A stretch of DNA of 24,373 nucleotides from JBDTCS01 sp039923455 (GTDB lineage: Bacteria; Bacteroidota; Ignavibacteria; Palsa-1295): assembly GCA_039923455.1 (NCBI GenBank), contig JBDTCS010000064.1, positions 1 through 24,373 on the forward strand, in the 5' to 3' direction. A program made the position numbers and the translations under genes. The notes below the pieces were generated by a model. It saw only the letters and a list, made by a program, of their open reading frames with translations, ran no database searches and was not told where the DNA came from. Shown piece by piece: positions 8,073-15,831 of the stretch (the first letter of the stretch is position 1; every line of letters starts with the position of its first letter).

Positions 8073-8600
8073 ATGAAGACCATCGTTGTTTTTGTCACCA
8101 CGCTTGATGGGAAGATCACCAAATGGGGCGATCCGCATGTGATGCGGTGGTCGTCAAAAGAAGATCAAGCATATTTCAAGCAAACATGGAAGGATCACAA
8201 GTTGATCATCATGGGGAGTTCGACCTTTGATTTTGATCCCCTGAAACCCAAACCAGAGAATCGTGTAGTCATTTTAACGAGAGATCCCACCAAGTACACG
8301 AAGTATGTCGTGCCAGGGCAACTGGAATTTTCGAGCGAAACTCCGGCAGCACTTTCCGATCGATTCCGCAAGGAAGGTTATGCTGAAATGCTCGTAGTCG
8401 GCGGAGCACATGTCGCAACTTCGTTTTTTCGAGAAGAACTTGTGGATGAGCTTTGGTTAACACTCGAACCAAAAATATTTGGCAAAGGGGGCAATCTTGT
8501 TGTCGAGGAAGAGCTTGACGTCACCCTCAAAATGCTGAGCTTTGAAAAAGTTAATGAACAAGGGACCGTCCTAACAAAATACGCCGTGATAAAGAGATAA
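8073..8600 (+). CDS. Dihydrofolate reductase-like protein (RibD C-terminal domain)
   Basis: A 175-aa single-domain protein of the RibD C-terminal/DHFR superfamily, NADPH-dependent reductases. The N-terminal strand KTIVVFVTTLDGKITKWGD, the middle LIIMGSSTFDF and the nucleotide-binding segment MLVVGGAHVATSFFREELVDELWLTLEPKIFGKG are the family hallmarks. Stand-alone members of this group are common in bacteria and usually lack a demonstrated substrate; it is not a classical FolA. The ATG start follows a 248-bp divergent region shared with gmhA. The SRPBCC gene follows 36 bp downstream on the same strand and is probably co-transcribed. Confidence 0.88.
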   Translation: MKTIVVFVTTLDGKITKWGDPHVMRWSSKEDQAYFKQTWKDHKLIIMGSSTFDFDPLKPKPENRVVILTRDPTKYTKYVVPGQLEFSSETPAALSDRFRKEGYAEMLVVGGAHVATSFFREELVDELWLTLEPKIFGKGGNLVVEEELDVTLKMLSFEKVNEQGTVLTKYAVIKR

Positions 8601-8636
8601 AGGAATTGTAACTTCATTATATGTAAATTAAGGAAT

Positions 8637-9065
8637 ATGAAAAGTAACCTCGTGGCTACCGTCAGCGCAACCATAAATGCACCGGCATCCAAAGTGTGGG
8701 AAGCACTGACTACTCCGGAATTGATCAAGCAATACTTGTTTGGAACAGAGGCTGTCTCGGATTGGAAGGTCGGCAGCCCGCTCATCTTTCGTGGAGAGTG
8801 GGAAGGGAAGGCCTACGAAGATAAAGGGGTCATCCTGCGCTCAGAAGTAAATAAAGTGTTTAGTTATACTTATTGGAGTTCTATGTCGGGCACACCGGAC
8901 ATTCCGGAAAACTACTTGGAGATAGCGTATCTCTTAACAGAATCGGGCAACCAAACCACGCTGACAATAAATCAGGAAAACGTACCTTCGGAGGAATCTA
9001 AAACACATTCTGAGCAAAACTGGGGTGGAGTACTGAAGGGATTGAAAGATATCGTGGAGCAGTAA
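8637..9065 (+). CDS. SRPBCC (AHSA1-like) domain protein
   Basis: A 142-aa START-like helix-grip protein. It opens with the typical strand and helix VSATINAPASKVWEALTTPELIKQYLFG, continues with DWKVGSPLIFRGEW, and ends with a long helix WGGVLKGLKDIVEQ, as in Aha1/CalC-type SRPBCC proteins. These bind small hydrophobic ligands or act as stress chaperone-like proteins; no specific ligand is indicated. A good ribosome binding site, AAGGA, precedes the ATG. Partner gene upstream is the DHFR-like reductase; this pairing is common among small accessory genes. Confidence 0.85.
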   Translation: MKSNLVATVSATINAPASKVWEALTTPELIKQYLFGTEAVSDWKVGSPLIFRGEWEGKAYEDKGVILRSEVNKVFSYTYWSSMSGTPDIPENYLEIAYLLTESGNQTTLTINQENVPSEESKTHSEQNWGGVLKGLKDIVEQ

Positions 9066-9089
9066 TCTGCCGTGAGATATTTGTCGCTT

Positions 9090-9116
9090 GATCGGGAGTA
9101 CGAATCGCTCCCGATC
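9090..9116 (+). terminator. Hairpin after SRPBCC gene, possible terminator
   Basis: A 9-bp perfect stem, GATCGGGAG with CTCCCGATC, and a 9-nt loop lie 25 bp past the stop codon. There is no T-tract after it, so it may be a weak or factor-assisted terminator, or only an mRNA 3'-end stabiliser. Confidence 0.4.
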
Positions 9117-9153
9117 GAATCACCCTCCCGGAGTCTCGAATCCGAATACATAG

Positions 9154-9161
9154 TATCTTTG
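9154..9161 (+). promoter_or_regulatory. Possible Bacteroidota-type -7 element for lipoprotein gene
   Basis: TATCTTTG fits the TAnnTTTG -7 element used by the Bacteroidota primary sigma factor and lies about 80 bp upstream of the lipoprotein start. I did not find a clear TTTG -33 element at the expected spacing, so the call is weak. Confidence 0.25.
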
Positions 9162-9242
9162 TTCATCAGATGTTGCGTCACTGGAATTCCTGACCGTCTC
9201 GCCGGGAATTCCTATCCTCTTACACTATCTAAGGATCACAGT

Positions 9243-9947
9243 ATGTATTTCTCTAGAACGATCACACTTTGCGCACTATTGGTTGCTGGAATTTCTGGGT
9301 GCACCAGTAGCACGAGCACGAAGAACGCGCCCGTAGATAACACCGGCTCGACAGTAAAACCCAAGGAAGGTAGCACGTACACGATCGCGCTATACTCAAC
9401 CGATTCTGCCGGGACAAAGATAGCGGGAACCGACAACGCCACTGTATACACTGTTAGTGATACCAGCAAAACCTACAATGGAAAGTCCGGAGTTTGGATA
9501 CTCTCAAGCGCTGTAAACACGAATTTCATTCGCTATGAAGACAATGGTGATGTATCCTTCTATGATCCACAAGCGAAGACGGGCACAGGCATAGGCACAT
9601 GGGTAACACTCCCAAACTCGACGAAGACCTCGGTTCCCTATCCGCCGACAGATACTATCATCCAAGGTGTATCGGTTCAAATCACCGGCACGATCTCGTA
9701 TGTTGGATATGAATCGGTAGCGGTCCTATCACAAAGCGTACCCGCTTCTAAATTTCGCATTATGTTGCACACGGTCCAATCCAACAGCGGGGCAACTGAC
9801 GAGACCGTTGATAGCTGGTATGCACCATCAATTGGATATTTTGTTAAGCAGATCGGGTCGTATGTAAGCCGGATAAGTGCAGGCGGATTCACGTACGTGA
9901 CCAAAAATGGCTTCGTTCAAACCATGACGGCATTCACGCTGAAATAA
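9243..9947 (+). CDS. Lipoprotein of unknown function
   Basis: A 234-aa predicted lipoprotein. The signal sequence YFSRTITLCALLVAGISGC ends in a lipobox (ISGC) with the lipidated Cys at residue 20, followed by a Ser/Thr-rich linker. The rest is beta-rich, with many Thr, Ser, Gly and Tyr residues (SDTSKTYNGKSGVW, ITGTISYVGYESVAV), and ends ...AFTLK. I do not recognise a family. The reading frame is open upstream to 9072, but the ATG at 9243 is chosen because the lipoprotein signal begins there and AAGGA lies at the right distance. The gene stands alone, bounded by the 9090 hairpin and the strong terminator at 9968. Confidence 0.85.
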   Translation: MYFSRTITLCALLVAGISGCTSSTSTKNAPVDNTGSTVKPKEGSTYTIALYSTDSAGTKIAGTDNATVYTVSDTSKTYNGKSGVWILSSAVNTNFIRYEDNGDVSFYDPQAKTGTGIGTWVTLPNSTKTSVPYPPTDTIIQGVSVQITGTISYVGYESVAVLSQSVPASKFRIMLHTVQSNSGATDETVDSWYAPSIGYFVKQIGSYVSRISAGGFTYVTKNGFVQTMTAFTLK

Positions 9948-9967
9948 TTTTTGCAACCATAAAAACT

Positions 9968-10001
9968 AAAAGCCCTCAGGAAATTTTTTCTGAGGGCTTT
10001 T
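9968..10001. terminator. Bidirectional rho-independent terminator
   Basis: A perfect 12-bp stem, AAAAGCCCTCAG with CTGAGGGCTTTT, encloses a 10-nt T-rich loop. A- and T-tracts on both sides allow use on either strand. It sits between the convergent lipoprotein and heptose kinase genes and probably serves both. Confidence 0.9.
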
Positions 10002-10023
10002 CTTTGCTCGATAACTCTGCACC

Positions 10024-11013
10024 TTACCAGCGATACCTGCGCTGATTAAAGATAATGCTCGCTCCGTGACTATCGAACATGAATGGCATCTCGCGAAATT
10101 CTTTGAGTGCTTCGCGAACGGATGCTTGCTTTGCCGGTGGTACGTACAGCAATAAAAATCCACCACCACCTGCTCCGGCTACTTTGCCACCGAGCGCACC
10201 TCCACGGATTGCCGATTCGTACATTGCGTCGAGCGCAGGATTCGAAATTCCCGAAGCGAGCCCGCGTTTTAGAAGCCAATTCTGGTGAAGGATCTCTCCG
10301 ACAGCATCAAAATTACGCTTGTTGATCGCTGTCTCTACATCCTTGCCGAGCGCGTGAATGCGTTCGAGATTGCCGCGATTTGCCGCTGTCTTCTCGCGCT
10401 GTTCCGTAAGGATAGACGATGCCTGACGTGTAACGTTCGTAAAAAAGAGCATCAATCTGCCACCAAGATTGTGACGTTCCTTTTCGCTTAGCTCGAGTGG
10501 ATGCGTTTCTACCTCGCCGTTTGCATGAAATGTGATCGCGCAGAGCCCGCCATAAGCAGCAATGTATTGATCCTGTTTCCCGATCGGTTTGTGCAACACC
10601 TCGATCTCAATCTGGCATGCTTCCTCGGCGAGCTGTTGATGCGTGACCTGTTTGCCGAGGTAGGTGTACATCGCATTAAGCAAACCAACCGTCAAACTGC
10701 TGCTACTTCCAAGTCCCGAACCTTCCGACGGAATGTCGGCAAAGGTCGAGAGCTCGAAGCCACGTTCGAGGCCGGTGATCTTCGCGGCTTCGCGGACAAG
10801 TTCGTGCTGAATCTCTTGTGCATGATCAACGATCTCTTTGCGCGCTGCGTAGTTCAGATATACTTTTTCGTCAAAGCGCTCTTTGATTAGCACATAGAGA
10901 TACTTATCTATCGCGCTTGAGACGACGAAGCCATCGGAATCTTTGTAATAGGCTTCAAGGTCGGTACCTCCGCCTGCGAGACTAATGCGAAGTGGTGTTT
11001 GGCTGATTAGCAT
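10024..11013 (-). CDS. hddA: GHMP kinase, D-glycero-D-manno-heptose 7-phosphate kinase-like
   Basis: ATP-dependent sugar kinase of the GHMP superfamily, 329 aa. In the HddA group it phosphorylates D-glycero-alpha-D-manno-heptose 7-phosphate at C1 on the route to GDP-heptose for surface glycans. The N-terminal TPLRISLAGGGTDLEAYY (6-23) is diagnostic of the HddA/FGGY-unrelated heptose/fucose kinase subgroup. The ATP loop is IPSEGSGLGSSSS (94-106), and motif 3 is KVAGAGGGGF (277-286). It pairs functionally with gmhA 2.2 kb away, although three unrelated genes on the other strand separate them. No nucleotidyltransferase or phosphatase of the pathway is in the window. An L-fucokinase-like substrate cannot be excluded. 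Confidence 0.88.
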   Translation of the reverse strand: MLISQTPLRISLAGGGTDLEAYYKDSDGFVVSSAIDKYLYVLIKERFDEKVYLNYAARKEIVDHAQEIQHELVREAAKITGLERGFELSTFADIPSEGSGLGSSSSLTVGLLNAMYTYLGKQVTHQQLAEEACQIEIEVLHKPIGKQDQYIAAYGGLCAITFHANGEVETHPLELSEKERHNLGGRLMLFFTNVTRQASSILTEQREKTAANRGNLERIHALGKDVETAINKRNFDAVGEILHQNWLLKRGLASGISNPALDAMYESAIRGGALGGKVAGAGGGGFLLLYVPPAKQASVREALKEFREMPFMFDSHGASIIFNQRRYRW

Positions 11014-11110
11014 AAAAAAAATATCGGAAGCAAAAAAAATCGGATGCGTAGAGCTTTTGTGATTGTCGTTCTGTACCTCAGGGCAGCTAAACTAGCGAGT
11101 GACTATAATT

Positions 11111-11593
11111 TTAATCGGTGACTTTGAGCGCTTCGCGAATTTGCTCGGCGATCTGTTCCATCCGTTCATCCGATATTTCGCGGGTAATCTTTGGATCGGG
11201 GAGTTCGCCGTGGCCGTCATCTTCGTAACGCGGAATGAGATGAATGTGCGCATGCGGAACACCGATCCCGCCGGTATCGGCAATGATCCAATCGGTTGAA
11301 AAAACGCGTTGCAACGCTCGGGCTATTTTGCGTGCCTTCATAAAAATAAAACCGATCTCGCCGTTCTCCATATCCCATATCCAGCGAACATGACGCTTTG
11401 GAATCAGCTGTGTGTGCCCGGGATTCAGAGGATAGCGATCGAGAAACGCCAGAAAACTTTCGTCTTCATAGACGATGTGATGCAGATTCGTCCCCTCCAC
11501 GATCTGACAAAAGACACACGGAAGCCCCGGTATTTCGGAAGCGCCCGTCGCGGAAACATCGCCTGCTCGTGGAGTTTGTCTAAAACGGGGCAT
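11111..11593 (-). CDS. HIT family nucleotide-binding hydrolase
   Basis: A 160-aa histidine-triad protein, probably an AMP-lysine hydrolase/Ap4A-phosphorylase-like enzyme. The triad is H114-A-H116-I-H118 in GVPHAHIHLIPRY, and the upstream strand NPGHTQLIPKRHV is typical. C26 and C29 (CVFCQI) match the zinc-binding cysteines common in bacterial members. The first ~22 residues (QTPRAGDVSATGASE) are polar and probably disordered; this extension is not usual. The ATG start has no strong Shine-Dalgarno sequence. The heptose kinase starts 98 bp downstream on the same strand, so the two could share a transcript. Confidence 0.92.
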   Translation of the reverse strand: MPRFRQTPRAGDVSATGASEIPGLPCVFCQIVEGTNLHHIVYEDESFLAFLDRYPLNPGHTQLIPKRHVRWIWDMENGEIGFIFMKARKIARALQRVFSTDWIIADTGGIGVPHAHIHLIPRYEDDGHGELPDPKITREISDERMEQIAEQIREALKVTD

Positions 11594-11766
11594 GCTTGGC
11601 CTACACTAAAAGATCGTACAAAAGCTTTCTGTCTCTGCAAAGATAACACGCGGCAGATTTCTCAGAGTGCCAAGCGAATTATGGCCTGCTTGGTTTCATG
11701 CAATCGGACGAATGAACGCGAGGATGTATGGTATCCGCTCGATGAATCAAACCAACTAAATGAAAG

Positions 11767-11792
11767 AGGACGCGTCCGTAGGGACGCGTCCT
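11767..11792 (-). terminator. Rho-independent terminator
   Basis: A perfect 11-bp GC-rich stem, AGGACGCGTCC with GGACGCGTCCT, closes on a GTAG loop. On the minus strand TCTTTCATTT follows. It lies about 70 bp past the stop of the small exported protein and should terminate that gene ahead of the HIT gene. Confidence 0.75.
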
Positions 11793-11863
11793 GGTAGTAT
11801 GCTTCGAACAATTCGTTTCGAGCCAAGGCTCAAACGGATCGTCTGGTCGTAGGACAAGACTTA

Positions 11864-12169
11864 TTATTGTTTCGCAACTTTGTTATCAACCTGCGTATTC
11901 GTCGGTGTGAACTTCTGCTCTTCGACCGGCTTCACACCAGGATGTGTGAACGGATCGACGGTATAGAGCAAGCCGCCGGACTTGTAGTACACGTTCGCAG
12001 CAGCGCGCTTTTGCACACCCGCAGCGTAGAATCCTTTGGCAGGTACGTGTACATTCGCAGCGGGTGCTGTCGTCTGGGCCATCGTCGTCGAGGCCATCAT
12101 ACCCACTGTTCCGGCAACCAAAAGGCCAGCACCGAGCGCACGTTTAAAGAGTCTGGTATTCGTAAGCAT
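11864..12169 (-). CDS. Small exported protein of unknown function
   Basis: A 101-aa protein with a signal peptide (TRLFKRALGAGLLVAGTVGMMASTTMAQ, cleavage near residue 32) and a short Ala/Pro/Val-rich mature part of about 70 residues without cysteines. The mature part contains GLLYTVDPFTHPGVKPVEEQKF and ends NKVAKQ. No family is recognised. I chose the ATG at 12169 because GGAG lies eight bases upstream, the best Shine-Dalgarno site in this part of the window; the longer frame from 12196 would place its second ATG inside that site. It has its own terminator at 11767 and appears monocistronic. The strong ribosome binding site suggests high expression. Confidence 0.75.
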   Translation of the reverse strand: MLTNTRLFKRALGAGLLVAGTVGMMASTTMAQTTAPAANVHVPAKGFYAAGVQKRAAANVYYKSGGLLYTVDPFTHPGVKPVEEQKFTPTNTQVDNKVAKQ

Positions 12170-12231
12170 TTGTATGTTCTCCATTGAATCGTTCAAAAAT
12201 AGCCAATATCCGTTAGCGCGATATTCTTTAT

Positions 12232-12288
12232 CTGTATTCTGAATTTCCTGTCACAATTCGCAAGAACTACGCTCAGCAGGAAATACAG
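12232..12288. repeat. Imperfect long inverted repeat between small exported protein and apbE
   Basis: CTGTAT plus TTCCTG on the left, interrupted by a 7-nt bulge, pair with CAGGAAATACAG on the right, giving 12 bp over a 26-nt loop. It lies about 65 bp downstream of the apbE stop and upstream of the small exported protein. It could be an operon-end RNA structure or an operator; no T-tract follows. Confidence 0.3.
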
Positions 12289-12354
12289 CGACCGAACGTA
12301 CAGAGGAATGCTTCCAATGTCGTGCCAAGATTAGGAGAAAGGGGAAAGAGGGAA

Positions 12355-13356
12355 TCAGGAGATCAAACCGTTTGCGCCGACGACCACGAACTCTGTCTCT
12401 ACATCGACCGCTTTTCCGAGTACGAACGAAGCAGTAGAAAGTGCATCCACTGTGAGGCCTGAACTTCCGATTGCCGTAGTCGAAAGCACTCGAGTTGCTG
12501 ATCGACCGACGGATGGATCAATAATATGACCGAACTTCTGCGCTTGATAGACAACGTATGTCATATAGTTGCCACTCGTCGCAAGGGCTTGATTCGTGAT
12601 TGTGTTTGTGTGAATAATCTTCGAAGTGTCCGTTGGGTCTGGTATACCAATTTCCCAACCACGTGAATTTGTATGTGGCGCGCCGAGCGCTATGATGTCG
12701 CCGGAAATATCGAGAAAACCATTCACGATTCCTTCCGATTTCAGAATCGCCGCCATTTTGTCGAGTGCATAACCCACTGCGATTCCGCCAAGATCGAGTT
12801 TTGTGTCCGGATGTGTGAATGAAATTTCACGCCGAGCGGTATCCATTATGATCTTTTCATATCCAACCGATTCCAGTGTTCTCTCGAGTGAACTTTGGTC
12901 CGGCAGTTGTGCAAGCGTATTCGATACCGATCGAAATCCCCAGAGTCGCATCAGTGGTTCGACGGTTATGTCAAACGCACGATCGGACATTTTTGAAAAT
13001 TGGATTGCGGCTTTGATGATTTCCAGTGTATCAGAGGAAACCACCGTCGAGGCATTGGCAACGCGATCATTTATTCTCGCAATATCACTCGTACTTTGGT
13101 AAACGCTGAAGAGCGCTTCCAATCGTTTGAGTTCAGCGAAAGCACGAGTGATGATGCGATTTGCTTCGCGCTCGTGCGTCGCATAAATACCGAGCCGCGC
13201 AGTGGCACCCATTGCCAGGATCGTATGCTCGAAATATCGTTCGCCACTACGGTGTTTGATCGAACCTGCAAAAGAGTTGAGTGGAAGAAATGCGACAACG
13301 CCGAGTGCCGCACCGGCTCGTTTCAAAAACAATCTACGCGTTGTGTTGTCGTTCAC
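12355..13356 (-). CDS. apbE: FAD:protein FMN transferase (ApbE), Tat-type signal
   Basis: A 333-aa flavin transferase that attaches FMN covalently from FAD to Thr/Ser of extracytoplasmic proteins, using Mg2+. Family motifs are all present: FDITVEPLMRLWGF (128-141), LDLGGIAVGYALDK (188-201), DISGD (216-220), ATSGNY (259-264), HIIDPSVG (277-284) and TVDALSTA (302-309). The N-terminus has a twin-arginine motif RRLFLK (7-12) before a hydrophobic segment ending SFAG, so it should be exported folded. The GTG start overlaps the stop of the membrane protein gene by 4 bp (GTGA), implying translational coupling. It is the last gene of the fur-FTR1 operon; the FMN-binding protein two genes upstream is its likely target. 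Confidence 0.95.
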   Translation of the reverse strand: MNDNTTRRLFLKRAGAALGVVAFLPLNSFAGSIKHRSGERYFEHTILAMGATARLGIYATHEREANRIITRAFAELKRLEALFSVYQSTSDIARINDRVANASTVVSSDTLEIIKAAIQFSKMSDRAFDITVEPLMRLWGFRSVSNTLAQLPDQSSLERTLESVGYEKIIMDTARREISFTHPDTKLDLGGIAVGYALDKMAAILKSEGIVNGFLDISGDIIALGAPHTNSRGWEIGIPDPTDTSKIIHTNTITNQALATSGNYMTYVVYQAQKFGHIIDPSVGRSATRVLSTTAIGSSGLTVDALSTASFVLGKAVDVETEFVVVGANGLIS

Positions 13357-13976
13357 TTTGCTCGCTCTCCATTTCCCGATCTACCAAACAATTCTCGCAT
13401 GACTGCGACGCACTGCGCCGCGAAGGCAAGCGCCATCAGTGCACCACTAAGACTAACGAGCCAGCTAAAACCTTTGCCGAGATAACGCGTTGCCCACAAT
13501 CCGGCGAAGGTTACGAGAATTCCGACGAACGGCTCGACGACGATGAACTTTCGCAATCTCGGAGGAAACACTCCGGTCAAGAGCGTGATGAGACCCGAGA
13601 TCGCAAAGATCACCGACATCGTGAGTATGTGCGTGTGAATGATATTCAGCATCTCGGGGAATGTCTTCTCGAATTGCAATTCGCCAGTGACGGTCTTGGT
13701 CTGTTCGGAGTTCGGTTGAGCGACCGGCGTATCTGCGCTGCGTGTGGTGATGTCGGAGGTATCAACAGCTGTGCCGGCGGGTGAGGGTGTGAGGGCCGTT
13801 TGCTCTGAACCGCGATAGCGCTCTTCGATTCCTTTCGGGACGATGCGTGTCGTCACATATACATACACGATTGCGTGTGCGTAACCAACGGCAAGTACGA
13901 GCATCACAAGTCCCGCGAAAATCCTGACCTCCTTCGGAAGTGCACGAAGACGAGGCAACTGGAATTGTTCGATCAC
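13353..13976 (-). CDS. Four-helix membrane protein with buried histidines
   Basis: A 207-aa protein of no family I can name. Hydrophobic segments at about 19-41, 111-136, 144-164 and 170-192 give four membrane helices. Basic residues at the N-terminus, in PPRLRK (138-143) and at the C-terminus place both ends in the cytoplasm, so the polar Pro/Thr-rich loop 42-105 is extracytoplasmic. H34 lies within helix 1, and H114-T-H116 lies near the outer end of helix 2. Such residues could bind haem b or metal, making this a candidate electron conduit to the FMN-binding protein; this is inference. GTGA 4-bp overlaps join it to both neighbours. No CxxC or CxxCH motif is present. Confidence 0.82.
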   Translation of the reverse strand: MIEQFQLPRLRALPKEVRIFAGLVMLVLAVGYAHAIVYVYVTTRIVPKGIEERYRGSEQTALTPSPAGTAVDTSDITTRSADTPVAQPNSEQTKTVTGELQFEKTFPEMLNIIHTHILTMSVIFAISGLITLLTGVFPPRLRKFIVVEPFVGILVTFAGLWATRYLGKGFSWLVSLSGALMALAFAAQCVAVMRELFGRSGNGERAK

Positions 13977-14563
13977 AATGCTTTCTCCCGTTTCAGCTCT
14001 TCAAATACAATCAGCATCTTCTTCGTACCCGTCGTGATCGCACGACTGGAGATAGTAGCGCCGGCGATATTTTGGATATCATGACCAACCCTCAGATCGC
14101 TCGAAGCACGCTTGCCTCGAAATTGCTTTCGAAATGTTTCGTACTCCACCTCACCACCATAGGGCTCACGATAGACAAGAATCTCGATTTCCGCAATGCC
14201 CCCATTCGGTGCGATGATCGTAATGTAGGTGATCGGTTGAGATTTGCCGCGGACTTCATCGATGAGTCCATATCCAAGAATATTTCCGGAAGCATCTTTG
14301 GCAAGTCGAACAGCGACTTTGCCACGAATGACTTGCTCGCAACGTGCATAAACTTTCGCTGTAACCATCGAGTCGATTGTAATCGAAACCCCCGAAATCG
14401 TTTTTGCACTCGGGTAGATCCTGCGCATCGCATCATCGGCCTTAGCGCCGATCGTTTGCCCGAGAACTGCATGGCTATCGAGAAAGAATGAGACACATAG
14501 GCCGCATAAGACCCATAGAACCCATGCATTCGAAAGACTCGCAGCTTGCTTCTTAGTAATCAT
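13973..14563 (-). CDS. Exported FMN-binding domain protein (RnfG/NqrC-like)
   Basis: A 196-aa protein with an N-terminal hydrophobic segment (12-28, signal peptide or anchor) and a C-terminal FMN-binding domain of the RnfG/NqrC/FmnB type. The flavin attachment motif is at about 164-173, QNIAGATISS, with T170 as the expected acceptor. Canonical sites read DxxSGAT; here the Asp position is Gln and the Ser is Ala, so the motif is relaxed. The domain body (GYGLIDEVRGKSQPITYITIIAPNGGI) is typical. It begins 6 bp after the porin stop and overlaps the next gene by GTGA. With apbE in the same operon, covalent flavinylation outside the cytoplasm is likely. Confidence 0.88.
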   Translation of the reverse strand: MITKKQAASLSNAWVLWVLCGLCVSFFLDSHAVLGQTIGAKADDAMRRIYPSAKTISGVSITIDSMVTAKVYARCEQVIRGKVAVRLAKDASGNILGYGLIDEVRGKSQPITYITIIAPNGGIAEIEILVYREPYGGEVEYETFRKQFRGKRASSDLRVGHDIQNIAGATISSRAITTGTKKMLIVFEELKREKAL

Positions 14564-14569
14564 GCGCGA

Positions 14570-15802
14570 TCAAAAAGCAAATCCTGCACCAAGTGCAAAA
14601 CGGTTTCCGGTTACTGAACTCGGCAGATCAAATATTTCGGTATAGTCCGCTTTGAAGATAAGCTCGCTTAGCGGCTTCACCGCAATTCCAAAAGTTAGGT
14701 ACTTCGGATTCGTACCTGTCGCATTCGGTTCGTTTGCGGGAAGGTAACTTTGCCAACCTATCGGTGGAGTGAAGCGCATCGATTCAAACCGAGCGAATGG
14801 CAACACTTCCGCATCCGAACTTGGAGCGATAAAACTCATCACGTTATAAGCTGCCTCGAAATAACCTCCGGAGATCTGCTCTGCGATCTGCTTACGATAA
14901 AACTGCACCAGGCTCAGCGCATCGCCTACGTGCTCGATGCCATAAATTCCGCGTAGCTTCAGCGCGCCGATATCATATCGTGCATCCAAAAAGAATGCAG
15001 TCAACGGAGCCTTGAACGAGATCGCGGGAATGCTCACCGAATCGTTACCGGCACGATCATACGTACCGGTCTTTGATTGATAGTAGAACGATCCGCCGAT
15101 TCGTAAGCCTGTGACAGGTAAATATTCCAGTTTGCCGGAAACGGCGGGATGTGATGCATCGCTGCCCGCGATCAATCCATCAGTCGTGGCACCCGCGGAT
15201 CCTTCTTGCTTGCCTTCGTAGATTCCATTGATGGAGAAATTACCTCCAAGCAATCCTTCGGTAAGTAACAATTGATACTTCACACCCTCGGTGATGTCTC
15301 CATAGATTCCTGTTCCGATCTCACGCCAGGTGGTTGGAATGACATCGTGATCGAACTTCGGACGTTCGACACTAAAAAAAGTATTTGGCTCGTGTGTTTG
15401 ATTGATGATGCCTGTAGGGATGAGCAACAATCCGACACGCCAGCCGAAATGCGTGGAACCGTGATAGTCGAGAAACGCTTGCTCGAGCCCAATCTCACCT
15501 CCGGCACCGCCTTCTATCTTGACGTTCTCGATCTCTGTCTCGGATTTGATCGCCCATTGCTCGCTGAAATAATGATCGAGATAGATCACAAAGCGATCGA
15601 TGTTGAATCTATTCGGGCTGATCTTTTCCGAATGCTTATAGCTCACCTCGCCATAACCGCCGATGTGCGTTTTGTCGGCTGCTGATTCTGTAGGAGCCGT
15701 CCCCGTCGAAGCTGCGTCCGTCGAACCAGCTTGTGCGTGCGCGGTTTGTGATGAAGCAAGGGCGAGCAAGCAGAGCGTAAGCGCCCAGATAAATTTTTTC
15801 AT
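14570..15802 (-). CDS. Outer-membrane porin
   Basis: A 410-aa predicted outer-membrane beta-barrel. The signal peptide KKFIWALTLCLLALASSQTAHAQ is followed by an Ala/Thr-rich linker, and then alternating amphipathic strands (FNIDRFVIYLDHYFSEQWAIKSETEIE) in the style of phosphate-selective porin O/P proteins. It ends in GNRFALGAGFAF with a C-terminal Phe, as BAM substrates do. The conserved block YHGSTHFGWRVGLLLIPTGIINQTHEPNTFF is common to this porin group. It lies 29 bp after the PD40 gene and 6 bp before the FMN-binding gene. It would let iron or an iron chelate into the periplasm; the specificity is inferred from context. No TonB box or plug domain is present. Confidence 0.88.
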   Translation of the reverse strand: MKKFIWALTLCLLALASSQTAHAQAGSTDAASTGTAPTESAADKTHIGGYGEVSYKHSEKISPNRFNIDRFVIYLDHYFSEQWAIKSETEIENVKIEGGAGGEIGLEQAFLDYHGSTHFGWRVGLLLIPTGIINQTHEPNTFFSVERPKFDHDVIPTTWREIGTGIYGDITEGVKYQLLLTEGLLGGNFSINGIYEGKQEGSAGATTDGLIAGSDASHPAVSGKLEYLPVTGLRIGGSFYYQSKTGTYDRAGNDSVSIPAISFKAPLTAFFLDARYDIGALKLRGIYGIEHVGDALSLVQFYRKQIAEQISGGYFEAAYNVMSFIAPSSDAEVLPFARFESMRFTPPIGWQSYLPANEPNATGTNPKYLTFGIAVKPLSELIFKADYTEIFDLPSSVTGNRFALGAGFAF

Positions 15803-15831
15803 TTTTTTGAGTCTGTGGGGACGAATGCGTT

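Noticed and set aside
7836..8138. 100-codon minus-strand frame in the divergent region
   Set aside because: It overlaps the start of the DHFR-like gene and the palindrome, has no signal or domain, and lies in what should be promoter DNA.
9072..9242. N-terminal extension of the lipoprotein from 9072
   Set aside because: It would bury the lipoprotein signal peptide behind 57 polar residues and runs through the hairpin at 9090; the ATG at 9243 has a ribosome binding site.
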